Shown here piece by piece: positions 50,262 to 57,607 of a DNA stretch of 64,000 nt. Source of the DNA: Xanthobacteraceae bacterium. GTDB lineage: Bacteria; Pseudomonadota; Alphaproteobacteria; Rhizobiales; Xanthobacteraceae. Below the pieces are notes generated by a model. It was not told the DNA's origin and did no database searches. It was given only the letters and a program-made list of their open reading frames with translations. The stretch lies in NCBI GenBank assembly GCA_019454205.1, contig CP075369.1, positions 2,480,001 to 2,544,000 of the forward strand, given 5' to 3'. Every line of letters begins with the position of its first letter. The stretch's first letter is position 1. The translations under genes and the position numbers were made by a program.

Positions 50262-51533
50262 CTAAGATTTTTTGGCAAACAGGTAGCACCCAATGGACAA
50301 CGCCAGCATCGCCGCCATGGCTCCGAACGCCGCCTGATAGGCCGCGACCGGATAGACCGTCTGATTCGGTGCCAGAGCCTCGATAATGATCCCGGTGACG
50401 AACTGAAACACGAAAACCCCGCCCATGGTGGCGAGGTTCAGAAGCGTAAGCCCGCGCCCCACCAGTTGCGGCGGAAAAAGCGAGCGGCCTTGCGCGGTCA
50501 GTACCGGCGGGAACCCCGTAACCAGACCGTAGACGGCGAACCAGAACAGCAGCAGCGACGGCGGCAGTTTTCCCGCGAACGCGATCCACGTCAGCATGAC
50601 GAGGGTCGAGAGCGACCCGATCAGCACCGGGGTCCGGTAGCTTCCGAAAACGCGGTCAGCCGGTCCCCAGAGAAACACCGAGACCACGCTCGAGAGTGCG
50701 AGCACAAACAGATAGAAACCGCGCGTTTCGAGATTCTGGCCGTAGACATGCGCGAGATACGGACCGCCCCACAATCCGAGAATGGAAATCAGTACCGCGT
50801 AGTTGGTGATGTGTAGCGCGAAGATCGGCCAGAACGAGGGAATGCGCATCACGGTGAGCAGCCCACGCAGGCTTTCGCCGAGCGTCTCTTTTTTTCCGGC
50901 TGCTTTTTCTTTCCCCGGTGGATCGTCGCTGACCCACCACAGGACTACCAGCCCGGACAAAGCCGCAAGCACCGCGACGATGAGAAAGCTGGCGCGCCAG
51001 CCCATCGTCGCGGCGGCGAAAGCAAGTGGCGCGGTCGCAGCCAGCAGGCCGAGCGAGGACAGGCCGAGCTGTGCGCCAACCACGGTCGAAAAATATTGCG
51101 GCTTGAACCAGCGCGAATAGATCGCAAGCGGCGCGACATAGAAACTCGAACAGCCAAGCGCCATCAATACGCGGCCGAGTACCAGCGTATTCAGATCAGG
51201 ACCGAGCGCGAACACAATGCAGCCCGCGACCGCGATGGCGGTCGAAATCAGCATGGTGAAACGCGGGCCGAAACGGTCGATCAGCATACCGACCGGAATC
51301 TGCGCGACCGCGAAGGCGAGGAAAAAGGAACTAGAAAGCAGCGCCAGTCCCGCCGCGCTCAGGTTCAGTTCGGTCACGAGATTCGGTGCGATCACGCTGA
51401 CCGCGCTGCGCAGAAACTGGCTGACCAGTTGCGCGGTGGAGAGCACCAGCACCAGCCAGATCCCGGCGCGGAAGTCGATCAGCGGCGCAGGCGCGTCCGG
51501 CCCCCCGGAACCGGATTTCGGTTCGCCCCCCAC
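50262..51533 (-). CDS. MFS transporter
   Basis: A 423-residue major facilitator with twelve predicted helices. The N-terminal half begins near FRAGIWLVLVLSTAQLVSQF. The A-motif-like loop is GMLIDRFGPRFTMLIS (about residues 85-100), and a charged central loop (PPGKEKAAGKKETLGESLRG) separates the halves. GPADRVFGSYRTPVLIG marks the second loop 2/3 repeat. Substrate unknown. The start is probably the GTG at 51533, seven bases after GGGAG; longer in-frame starts would add about 38 Cys-containing residues that do not look like transporter sequence. Confidence 0.85.
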   Translation of the reverse strand: MGGEPKSGSGGPDAPAPLIDFRAGIWLVLVLSTAQLVSQFLRSAVSVIAPNLVTELNLSAAGLALLSSSFFLAFAVAQIPVGMLIDRFGPRFTMLISTAIAVAGCIVFALGPDLNTLVLGRVLMALGCSSFYVAPLAIYSRWFKPQYFSTVVGAQLGLSSLGLLAATAPLAFAAATMGWRASFLIVAVLAALSGLVVLWWVSDDPPGKEKAAGKKETLGESLRGLLTVMRIPSFWPIFALHITNYAVLISILGLWGGPYLAHVYGQNLETRGFYLFVLALSSVVSVFLWGPADRVFGSYRTPVLIGSLSTLVMLTWIAFAGKLPPSLLLFWFAVYGLVTGFPPVLTAQGRSLFPPQLVGRGLTLLNLATMGGVFVFQFVTGIIIEALAPNQTVYPVAAYQAAFGAMAAMLALSIGCYLFAKKS

Positions 51534-51686
51534 TGTCGTCTCCCTGCAATATTCCGGGCATTCGCCCTGTTTGTGAGCAAATGCGAGTGCCATGGGCAGG
51601 CCATTCGGGCAACCGGCTGTGGCGCAGCAGGCCGTTGCCGGGAACACATGGCTTGCATAGATTGCGCACTTTCCGGGGAGCGATCC

Positions 51687-52019
51687 ATGAAACTTCGCAG
51701 TTCGATTCTGGCGGGCGCCGTGTTGGCCGCGCTGGTGGCTTTTGCCGCGCCGGCTTCCGCCCAGTGGTCGGACGGCCTCAAGCGGGAATTCTTCGGAAGC
51801 TGCAACGACGCATGCCTGAAGAACCCGCGTGTCCCCGATGCGCAGAAGCCGCGCTGCACCGACTACTGCAACTGCGTCATCGACGAAGGCCAGAAACTGT
51901 TCTCGGAAAACGAATACCAGCAGATCGAACGCGACTTCGCCGCGCGTAACGAGACCCCTAGGGTGAAGCAGTTTCAGGGTCTGTCGCAGCCCTGCAACGT
52001 CCGCGCGTTCTCGCGCTAA
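51687..52019 (+). CDS. Cys-rich secreted protein, tandem paralogue 1
   Basis: A 110-residue protein with a clear signal peptide (SILAGAVLAALVAFAAPASA) and a predicted cleavage before QW. The mature part has six cysteines in the order C-x3-C-x13-C-x3-C-x-C and a last Cys in CNVRAF (SQPCNVRAFSR). This pattern is shared by the next three genes, so disulfide-bonded folding in the periplasm or outside the cell is likely. I know no named family. GGGGAG lies before the ATG. It is first of four same-strand paralogues; 53 bases to the next. Confidence 0.85.
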   Translation: MKLRSSILAGAVLAALVAFAAPASAQWSDGLKREFFGSCNDACLKNPRVPDAQKPRCTDYCNCVIDEGQKLFSENEYQQIERDFAARNETPRVKQFQGLSQPCNVRAFSR

Positions 52020-52072
52020 AATCTGAAGTCACGGGCCGGCAATGTGCCGGCCTTTCATATAAGGAAAGCCGA

Positions 52073-52396
52073 ATGATCTCCGTCAGCATGCGCGCTCTCG
52101 CGGTTGCGCTCGCCCTTGCCGCCACCACGCAGTTCGCGAACGCGCAGTGGAATGCAAACCAGAAATCCGAGTTCGCACAAGGTTGCATCTCCTCCTGCCA
52201 GCGCAACGACAAGGTGCCCGCCGACCAGAAGACGAAGTGCGTCGACTATTGCGCTTGCGTCGCCGAAGGCGGCGAACGCGTCGCGCCGAATTACGACCGG
52301 CTCAACAGCGATTTCATCGCCAACAAGGATACTGACGAAGTAAAGGCATTCCGCGGACTGGTTCCCGGCTGCAACGCCCGCGCCTTCGCGCGCTGA
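52073..52396 (+). CDS. Cys-rich secreted protein, tandem paralogue 2
   Basis: A 107-residue paralogue with signal peptide (ALAVALALAATTQFANA) and mature start QWNANQ. Cysteines follow the family pattern (GCISSC, KCVDYCAC, PGCNARAF). The block VAEGGERVAPNYDRLNSDF between the last two cysteine groups is shared with paralogue 3. AAGGAAAG precedes the ATG. The pair 2/3 look most alike by eye. Function unknown. Confidence 0.85.
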   Translation: MISVSMRALAVALALAATTQFANAQWNANQKSEFAQGCISSCQRNDKVPADQKTKCVDYCACVAEGGERVAPNYDRLNSDFIANKDTDEVKAFRGLVPGCNARAFAR

Positions 52397-52417
52397 AAAC
52401 CGGCCGAGGTAGCGCCC

Positions 52418-52744
52418 ATGAACATTCGCAATACGCTGCTGCTCGTCGCACTCGTCTGTATTTTCGCCATTGGTCCGCGGCCTTCCTTCGCCCAGTGGAG
52501 CCAGGACCAGATCGAAGAATTCGTGGAAGGCTGCGAAGATTCTTGCCGGAAGAACGACAACGTCACCGGTCCGAACAAGGACAAGTGCGTGAACTACTGC
52601 ACCTGCGTCGCCGAAGGCGGCGCGCGTGTCGCGCCCGACTACGACAAACTCAATGAAGACTTCGAAAAGAATCCGAACAGCCCTGCGGTCGAAGCATTCC
52701 GTTCGGTAATCCCCGGGTGCAACGCGCGCGTCTTCGGCGGATAA
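52418..52744 (+). CDS. Cys-rich secreted protein, tandem paralogue 3
   Basis: A 108-residue paralogue with signal peptide (LLLVALVCIFAIGPRPSFA) and mature start QWSQDQ. Its six cysteines are GCEDSC, KCVNYCTC and PGCNARVF. It is more acidic than its neighbours (EEFVEGCEDS, DEDFEKNP-like stretches). It begins 21 bases after paralogue 2, so the array is probably one transcript. Function unknown. Confidence 0.85.
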   Translation: MNIRNTLLLVALVCIFAIGPRPSFAQWSQDQIEEFVEGCEDSCRKNDNVTGPNKDKCVNYCTCVAEGGARVAPDYDKLNEDFEKNPNSPAVEAFRSVIPGCNARVFGG

Positions 52745-52776
52745 GCAGAACACTTTTTATAAAGGGAGAGAAAACC

Positions 52777-53109
52777 ATGATCCGTAAATCGTACTTCGCC
52801 GTCATCGCGGCATTCGCCTTCTTCGCGCTGGCCGCAGGCTTGCAGCCGGCTTCCGCGCAGTGGACCGACGCCGAGCGTTCGGCCTGCCGCAGCAGCTGCA
52901 CGGCGACTTGCGAAAAGAACCCGAACGTCTCCGCGAGCCAGCGCAACCGCTGCCCGGAATATTGCTCCTGCGCCTGCCTCGGCTCGGAAGCCGTTTCGCA
53001 GAGCTATCGCCAGTTCAACGAAGAACTCGGCGGCAACCAGGACACGGTCCGCACGCGCGCGATCAAGGCGATCATCCCCGCTTGCAACGCGCGGGCCTTC
53101 GGCGGCTAG
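52777..53109 (+). CDS. Cys-rich secreted protein, tandem paralogue 4
   Basis: A 110-residue paralogue with signal peptide (AFAFFALAAGLQPASA) and mature start QWTDAE. It has eight cysteines: the first group is CRSSCTATC (an extra four residues with one Cys) and the third is CPEYCSCAC (one Cys more), so an additional disulfide is possible. It ends PACNARAFGG. Start at ATG 52777, behind GGGAGAGAAAACC. Its stop is 6 bases before hisN, which lacks its own clear ribosome site. Confidence 0.85.
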   Translation: MIRKSYFAVIAAFAFFALAAGLQPASAQWTDAERSACRSSCTATCEKNPNVSASQRNRCPEYCSCACLGSEAVSQSYRQFNEELGGNQDTVRTRAIKAIIPACNARAFGG

Positions 53110-53115
53110 TTCGTC

Positions 53116-53898
53116 ATGAGCGCAGTCGACTTCGCTGCGTTTGTCGATGAACTCGCCCGCACGGCGGGGGACGCAATCCTGCCGTTCTTCCGGACCGCCC
53201 TTGCGATCGATAACAAGAAACGCAAGGGCGATTTCGACCCGGTGACGGCGGCCGACCGGGCCGCCGAAACCGCGATGCGCGCGCTGATCCGGAAGCATTT
53301 TCCCGCCCACGGCATTGTCGGCGAGGAATTCGAGGACGTGAAAAGCGACGCACCCTACACTTGGGTGCTCGATCCGATCGACGGCACTAAATCCTTCATC
53401 GCCGGCATGCCGGTTTGGGGCACGCTGATCGGCCTCATGAAAGACGGCGCACCGGTTTACGGCATGATGGCGCAGCCTTTCATCCGCGAGTCCTTCACCG
53501 GCGACGGGGCGCGCGCGAAATATCGCGGTCCTGCGGGCGAGCGAAAGCTGATGACCCGCGCCTGCGCCTCCATTGAAGAAGCGCTCCTCTTCACCACCAG
53601 CCCTCACCTGTTCACGCCGGAAGAAGGCGAGCGCTATCGCCAGGCAGAGAAGCAGGCGCGTCTCGTGCGTTACGGCGGCGACTGCTACGCCTACTGCATG
53701 GTCGCGGCCGGTCACGTCGATCTCGTGATCGAAGCGGGGCTGGACGCTTACGATATCGTTCCGCTGATTCCGATCATCGAAGGCGCCGGCGGCGCGGTGA
53801 CGAACTGGCAAGGCGGCAGCGCCGCGAGCGGCGGACAGATCATCGCGGCCGGTGACAAGCGGCTGGTCGATGCCGCGGTCAAACTTCTGAACAGCTAA
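53116..53898 (+). CDS. hisN: Histidinol-phosphatase (inositol monophosphatase family)
   Basis: A 260-residue HAD-independent, Mg-dependent phosphatase of the IMPase fold, assigned as HisN, which removes phosphate from L-histidinol phosphate. Motifs are DFDPVTAADRAAETAMR, GIVGEEFED, the metal site VLDPIDGTKSFIAGMPVWGT and GLDAYDIVPLIPIIEGAGG with YGGDCYAY. Other IMPase activities cannot be fully excluded. It starts 6 bases after the fourth Cys-rich gene and may be translated by coupling. It overlaps the stop of the convergent lysophospholipase by four bases. Confidence 0.9.
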   Translation: MSAVDFAAFVDELARTAGDAILPFFRTALAIDNKKRKGDFDPVTAADRAAETAMRALIRKHFPAHGIVGEEFEDVKSDAPYTWVLDPIDGTKSFIAGMPVWGTLIGLMKDGAPVYGMMAQPFIRESFTGDGARAKYRGPAGERKLMTRACASIEEALLFTTSPHLFTPEEGERYRQAEKQARLVRYGGDCYAYCMVAAGHVDLVIEAGLDAYDIVPLIPIIEGAGGAVTNWQGGSAASGGQIIAAGDKRLVDAAVKLLNS

Positions 53899-54854
53899 CG
53901 CGTACGCGACTGCGCCGCGGACCCGGGCACGAACGCATCGAACGCGGCCCAGAATTGCGAGCGGATGGAGTCGCGCTCCATCAGGATTTCGTGACGGCTT
54001 CCCGGAATTACGAAGAACGCACCCGCACGCAGACGAATCGCAAACTTCTCGATTGCAGGCGTCGAAACCAGGCGGTCCTCGCCTGCCGCGAGGATCAGCA
54101 CCGGATGATTCATCTCGGACGGATAGGTCGGCGACGCGAATTCCTCGATCGCGCGGAACGCAGCCGCCGTCCATGAATACGTCGGCGAACCCAGACCGAG
54201 CGACGGTTCTGCTTCCACTATCTTCGCGCCGCGCTCGTAGCGCACCGGATCGGAACTGCACGGATTGCCGAGGAAAGGCCGGTTGGTGACCGCCGCCGGT
54301 CCGCCGCGCGCGATATAGCGGTGCTTCATGCCGAATAGCGTCATCAGCCATGCGAAACGGCGTGAAAGGTTCGGATACTTCGGCAGCCACAGGTCGAGCA
54401 TCGGCGCGCACAGCACCGCACGCTCGAAGGTGCGTTTGCCAGCATGAATCGCGCGCAGAATATTCGCAGCGCCCATCGAATGCGCGAGCGCGAAATGCGG
54501 CGGGGGACAATCCGGCAGCACTACGTCGCGGAGAAATACGTCGAGATCGCGCTGATACTCGTCGAAGTCGCCGACATGACCTTTGCGCGGATCGGGCAAC
54601 GCGCGCGCCGAACCGCCCTGCCCGCGCCAGTCCAGCGCCGCGACCGCGAAGCCGCGCGCACGCAACTCGTTGACGACCTCGAAATACTTCTCGATCATTT
54701 CCGCACGGCCCGGAAACACACAGACCGTGCCGAGGCGCTTCGGGCCGGTCGCGGGCCAGCGCGCATAGCGCACCTTCACGCCGTCGGCGGCGGTCAGCAT
54801 TCCGGAGACTGCGCCTTCCGGCACCGGGTTCGATGGAATGGAAACGAGAGACAT
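53895..54854 (-). CDS. Alpha/beta hydrolase (lysophospholipase L2-like)
   Basis: A 319-residue serine hydrolase. The pattern LGTVCVFPGRAEMIEKYFEV, ALDWRGQGGSARAL, nucleophile in LAHSMGAANI (Ala-His-Ser-Met-Gly in place of the usual Gly-His-Ser-Met-Gly), acid in LAAGEDRLVS and His in GSRHEILME fits the PldB/monoglyceride lipase group. There is no signal peptide, so it is probably cytoplasmic. Start MSLVSIPS at 54854; the 13 residues upstream look like non-coding extension. Convergent with hisN. Confidence 0.88.
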   Translation of the reverse strand: MSLVSIPSNPVPEGAVSGMLTAADGVKVRYARWPATGPKRLGTVCVFPGRAEMIEKYFEVVNELRARGFAVAALDWRGQGGSARALPDPRKGHVGDFDEYQRDLDVFLRDVVLPDCPPPHFALAHSMGAANILRAIHAGKRTFERAVLCAPMLDLWLPKYPNLSRRFAWLMTLFGMKHRYIARGGPAAVTNRPFLGNPCSSDPVRYERGAKIVEAEPSLGLGSPTYSWTAAAFRAIEEFASPTYPSEMNHPVLILAAGEDRLVSTPAIEKFAIRLRAGAFFVIPGSRHEILMERDSIRSQFWAAFDAFVPGSAAQSRTR

Positions 54855-54934
54855 GAACGGCCGGCCGCTCCGGATGCGCCTTGAACGGGCCAAGCCCTAC
54901 AATGGCGCGGCACACCCCGCAAATGACGAGGCGG

Positions 54935-55273
54935 TTATTTCTTTTTCGGGATGACCGCCGAGAGACCGACGATGTCGCCGGTGCGCGCATTCATCACGAT
55001 ACGAACCCGCATCCCGAACGAATCGGTCGCCTGCCCCACGAAATTTTCACCCCGGCGAACCAGGTTCGTGATGTTGCGATAGCCCTGCCGCTCCAGCAGG
55101 CGGATAGCGCCTTCCACGGTCGGCGCGCGCTGGGCGATCACATTGCCCGACTTGTGCGGCAAAGAAACCGGCGCGCTGCCGCTTTCTTCCTTGTGCGACA
55201 CGCTCCCGGCCACTGCGCCGGTGCAGAGCACCGCCAGCACTAGAAATCCGGGGAGAAATTTACGGAGTTGCAT
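54935..55273 (-). CDS. Small secreted PepSY-like protein
   Basis: A 112-residue protein with a signal peptide (LPGFLVLAVLCTGAVAGS) and a C-terminal half with a PepSY-like pattern: APTVEGAIRLLERQGYRNIT, RRGENFVGQATDSFGMRVRI and NARTGDIVGLSAV. It has no other domain. PepSY domains inhibit or modulate proteins; the role here is unknown. The divergent gene to its right is hsp20. A similar motif recurs in the longer protein at 56055. Confidence 0.65.
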   Translation of the reverse strand: MQLRKFLPGFLVLAVLCTGAVAGSVSHKEESGSAPVSLPHKSGNVIAQRAPTVEGAIRLLERQGYRNITNLVRRGENFVGQATDSFGMRVRIVMNARTGDIVGLSAVIPKKK

Positions 55274-55425
55274 CGTTGTTCCGGCGAACCGCGGGCACAG
55301 ACTGCAAATTGCGCTCCGCAGCATGAACGTCAACCGAAAAGCGCCTTCAGGAGCCGTTCATTTTCAGCACGGCGAGGAAGGCTGGCGGGGCTTGAAAGCC
55401 GCTTTCCCCAGCCCATATCCGGTTC

Positions 55426-55524
55426 GTGCGGGCCATCCGGCCGCACCGTCCGCGGGGCTTGGCTTCGGCAAGCCCGCTTTGCGGGCGCGCAACCAAATGC
55501 ATGTCGCTTCAAGGAGGATATGCC
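55426..55524 (+). promoter_or_regulatory. ROSE-type RNA thermometer
   Basis: The last hairpin (55499-55523) pairs GCATG with TATGC and TCGCT with AGGA of the Shine-Dalgarno AAGGAGG, leaving one bulged G: the UYGCU motif of ROSE elements. It closes directly before the hsp20 ATG (55525). Upstream hairpins are 55426-55446 (GTGC...GCAC) and 55452-55477 (GCGG-CTTG type stem). Melting on heating would free the ribosome site. Confidence 0.85.
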
Positions 55525-55980
55525 ATGCGTGGATTCGACTTTACCCCCCTTTACCGCTCCACGGTCGGTTTCGACCGTCTGTTCTCGCTGCTCGACGGCG
55601 CTTTCGAGGGTCAGGCCCAGACCTACCCGCCCTACAACATCGAGCGCACCGGCGAAGACGCCTACCGCATTACTGTCGCGGTCGCGGGCTTCACCGATAA
55701 AGACCTCAACATCGAAGTAAAAGAAAACGCGCTCACAATTCGCGGCGACAGGACCGCGAGCGAAACGCAGGACCGGCCGGAAGTGCTCTATCAGGGCATC
55801 GCGGCGCGCTCGTTCGAGCGCCGCTTCCAGCTCGCCGACCATGTCGAGGTCACCGGCGCGAGCGTCGAGAACGGCCTTCTCCATGTCGATCTCGTTCGCC
55901 GTATTCCGGAAGCCAAGAAGCCGCGCCAGATTCCGATCGGCACCGCTTCCGCGCAGACCATCGAGGCGAAAGCCGCGTAA
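55525..55980 (+). CDS. hspA: Hsp20 family small heat-shock protein
   Basis: A 151-residue alpha-crystallin-type chaperone, which holds unfolding proteins in the cytoplasm. The N-terminus MRGFDFTPLYRSTVGFDRLF is the class A pattern of rhizobial sHsps; the crystallin core has PPYNIERTGEDAYRITVAVA, KENALTIRGDR, SFERRFQLADHVEVTGAS and the A-x-x-x-n-GLL motif ENGLLHVDL. The C-terminal IxI-like motif is in RQIPIG. Controlled by the ROSE thermometer immediately upstream. AAGGAGG is the ribosome site. Symbol by analogy only. Confidence 0.94.
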   Translation: MRGFDFTPLYRSTVGFDRLFSLLDGAFEGQAQTYPPYNIERTGEDAYRITVAVAGFTDKDLNIEVKENALTIRGDRTASETQDRPEVLYQGIAARSFERRFQLADHVEVTGASVENGLLHVDLVRRIPEAKKPRQIPIGTASAQTIEAKAA

Positions 55981-56005
55981 GCACGCGGAACGCTCCTGAA
56001 GAAGA

Positions 56006-56040
56006 AGCGCCCCGGTTTTTGCCGGGGCGCTTTTTATTTT
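56006..56040 (+). terminator. Rho-independent terminator of hsp20
   Basis: A 10-bp stem AGCGCCCCGG / CCGGGGCGCT with a TTTTTG loop and a TTTTTATTTT tail, 25 bases after the hsp20 stop. Confidence 0.93.
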
Positions 56041-56054
56041 GGGTACCGGCCGCA

Positions 56055-56882
56055 TCAGAACGGCGGCTGCACTGGCGGCACGCCCTTCGGCGCGTCATCC
56101 TTTTTCACTTCCAGTCCCTGCGCTGGCGGAACGGTGCCCGTATTCTTCGGATCGTTCGGCATCTCGGAACGCTGCGGAACAGTCGCAGGCATGTTCTGCG
56201 CGCTTTTCGGCGCGTCGGCCGGACGAGCCTTCGGAGTAGCGGCCTTCTTTTCCTTCTCCGGCTTTTCTTTTTCGATGGCGGCCGATTTCTTTTTCTTCGG
56301 CTCGTCCTTCTTCTGCGAATTACGCTGCGGCATCACTTTCTGGTCGCGCTCGCCGTACGGAATTACGTGCGGGCCTTGCGGCGTTTGCGGACGTTCGTTC
56401 ACGCGCGGACCCAGATTGCTGCGCGGCGGCAGTTGCTGCTGGTTGCGCGGAAGATCGCGGTAATCGTAATCCGGCCCGTCGTCTTCGTCGTCGGGCGCGG
56501 CATAGGGCCGGTAATCGCGCGGACCGTTCGGCGGCGGCACCATCGCAACCTGACGCGGCGGCGTAGGACGGCTGAGCACGTCGATGACGCGCCCGGAGAA
56601 ACTGTCGATCAGGACGCGCACCTGCATCCCGTTGCGGTCCACCGCATGGGTGACCCAAAGCGGCCCGCGCGGGCGCGGTTCCGCGACCGGCGTGAAGCCG
56701 AGCGAGCGCACCATCGCCTCGATATGTTGCGGCGGGATTCGGCCGGAATAACCGGGCGGCGGCGCGTCCGGTCCCCAGCGATAATGATATTGAGCGGAAG
56801 CCGGTATCGAACCGGCGATCAGCACCAGCGCCGCAGGCATCGCCGCGAACGCAGTACGCAAGAACCCGTAACGTCTAGCCAC
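56055..56882 (-). CDS. Secreted PepSY-like protein with long disordered tail
   Basis: A 275-residue protein. The signal peptide is AAMPALVLIAGSIPASA-like (FAAMPAALVLIAGSIPASAQ). Residues about 45-115 show a PepSY-like pattern (IPPQHIEAMVRSLGFTPVAE, VDRNGMQVRVLIDSFSGRVI). The remaining 160 residues are low-complexity, Pro-, Lys- and Gln-rich (KKDEPKKKKSAAIEKEKPEK). No enzyme motif is seen. It is a longer relative in pattern of the protein at 54935; the two flank hsp20. Function unknown. Confidence 0.65.
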   Translation of the reverse strand: MARRYGFLRTAFAAMPAALVLIAGSIPASAQYHYRWGPDAPPPGYSGRIPPQHIEAMVRSLGFTPVAEPRPRGPLWVTHAVDRNGMQVRVLIDSFSGRVIDVLSRPTPPRQVAMVPPPNGPRDYRPYAAPDDEDDGPDYDYRDLPRNQQQLPPRSNLGPRVNERPQTPQGPHVIPYGERDQKVMPQRNSQKKDEPKKKKSAAIEKEKPEKEKKAATPKARPADAPKSAQNMPATVPQRSEMPNDPKNTGTVPPAQGLEVKKDDAPKGVPPVQPPF

Positions 56883-56964
56883 GGCAGCTCTCCCTGTAAG
56901 ACGAGCCGCCCCCCACCGGGACCGGATTTCGCAATTCGATTGCGGCGGTGTTGGGACCGGAATC

Positions 56965-57024
56965 GTGCGCTTTCGCGAAAGCGAAAGCGCACTTTCCGGC
57001 GGTTTCCGCGATCTCCCGCGGAAA
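56965..57024. other. Two perfect hairpins downstream of the copper operon
   Basis: First: 12-bp arms GTGCGCTTTCGC (56965-56976) and GCGAAAGCGCAC (56981-56992) with a GAAA loop. Second: TTTCCGCG (57003-57010) and CGCGGAAA (57017-57024) with a six-base loop. They lie just after the PCuAC stop, without a T-tract on the minus strand. They could stabilise the mRNA end or end it by another route. Confidence 0.55.
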
Positions 57025-57027
57025 GAC

Positions 57028-57510
57028 TCAGTGATTGTGTTTGTGGCCGCCTGGATTGTTGCCGCCGATGGCGCGGACCTCGAACTCTACTTCGATCGGC
57101 CCCGCCTTCTCGAATACCAGCGTGGCCTTGTAGCGCTGCCCCTGCGAGAGCGGCTTTTTCAGCTTCAGCAGCATGAGGTGATAGCCGCCGGGCTGTAGCT
57201 TGATAGTGGCGCCCGGAGGAATCTCGAGACCCTTCGGCAAGGGGCGCATTTTCATGACGCCGCCGTCCATTCCCATTTCGTGGATTTCCGGCTGACCGGC
57301 GAGATCGGTCGTGAACGACACCAATCGCTCGGACTGCGTGCCCTTGTTGGTGATGACAAGATAGCCCGCGCCGACATCCGCGCCGCCCGGTGTCGCGCGC
57401 GACCATGGGCTTTGGATTTCGATGTTGCCCTTGGTGTAGACCTGCTGCGCCATCGTCGCCGAGGGCATCGCCAGAAGGATCAAGAGGAGAAAGTGCTTCA
57501 CCATTCGCAT
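57028..57510 (-). CDS. Periplasmic copper chaperone PCu(A)C
   Basis: A 160-residue periplasmic Cu(I) carrier that delivers copper to oxidases. Signal peptide LLLILLAMPSATMA. The family metal motif H-(M)-x10-M-x21/22-H-x-M is present: His 77, Met 88, His 111 and Met 113, with extra Met 79, 81 and 86. The C-terminus GGHKHNH adds a His-rich metal site. Start ATG at 57510 with AAGGAG eight bases upstream. It is the last gene of the copper-type operon. Confidence 0.9.
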   Translation of the reverse strand: MRMVKHFLLLILLAMPSATMAQQVYTKGNIEIQSPWSRATPGGADVGAGYLVITNKGTQSERLVSFTTDLAGQPEIHEMGMDGGVMKMRPLPKGLEIPPGATIKLQPGGYHLMLLKLKKPLSQGQRYKATLVFEKAGPIEVEFEVRAIGGNNPGGHKHNH

Positions 57511-57607
57511 GGCCGGTACTCCTTTCATTGCTGCTTTGTAGTCAGCGGTTTGAAAACTCGTCAATTTGGAGAGCGGCGCGGGCCGGAAGCCCGCGCCGGG
57601 ATTTTTG

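Noticed and set aside
51096..52019. A long plus-strand frame ending in the first Cys-rich protein
   Set aside because: Its first about 200 codons are antisense to the MFS gene; signal peptide and ribosome site fix the start at 51687.
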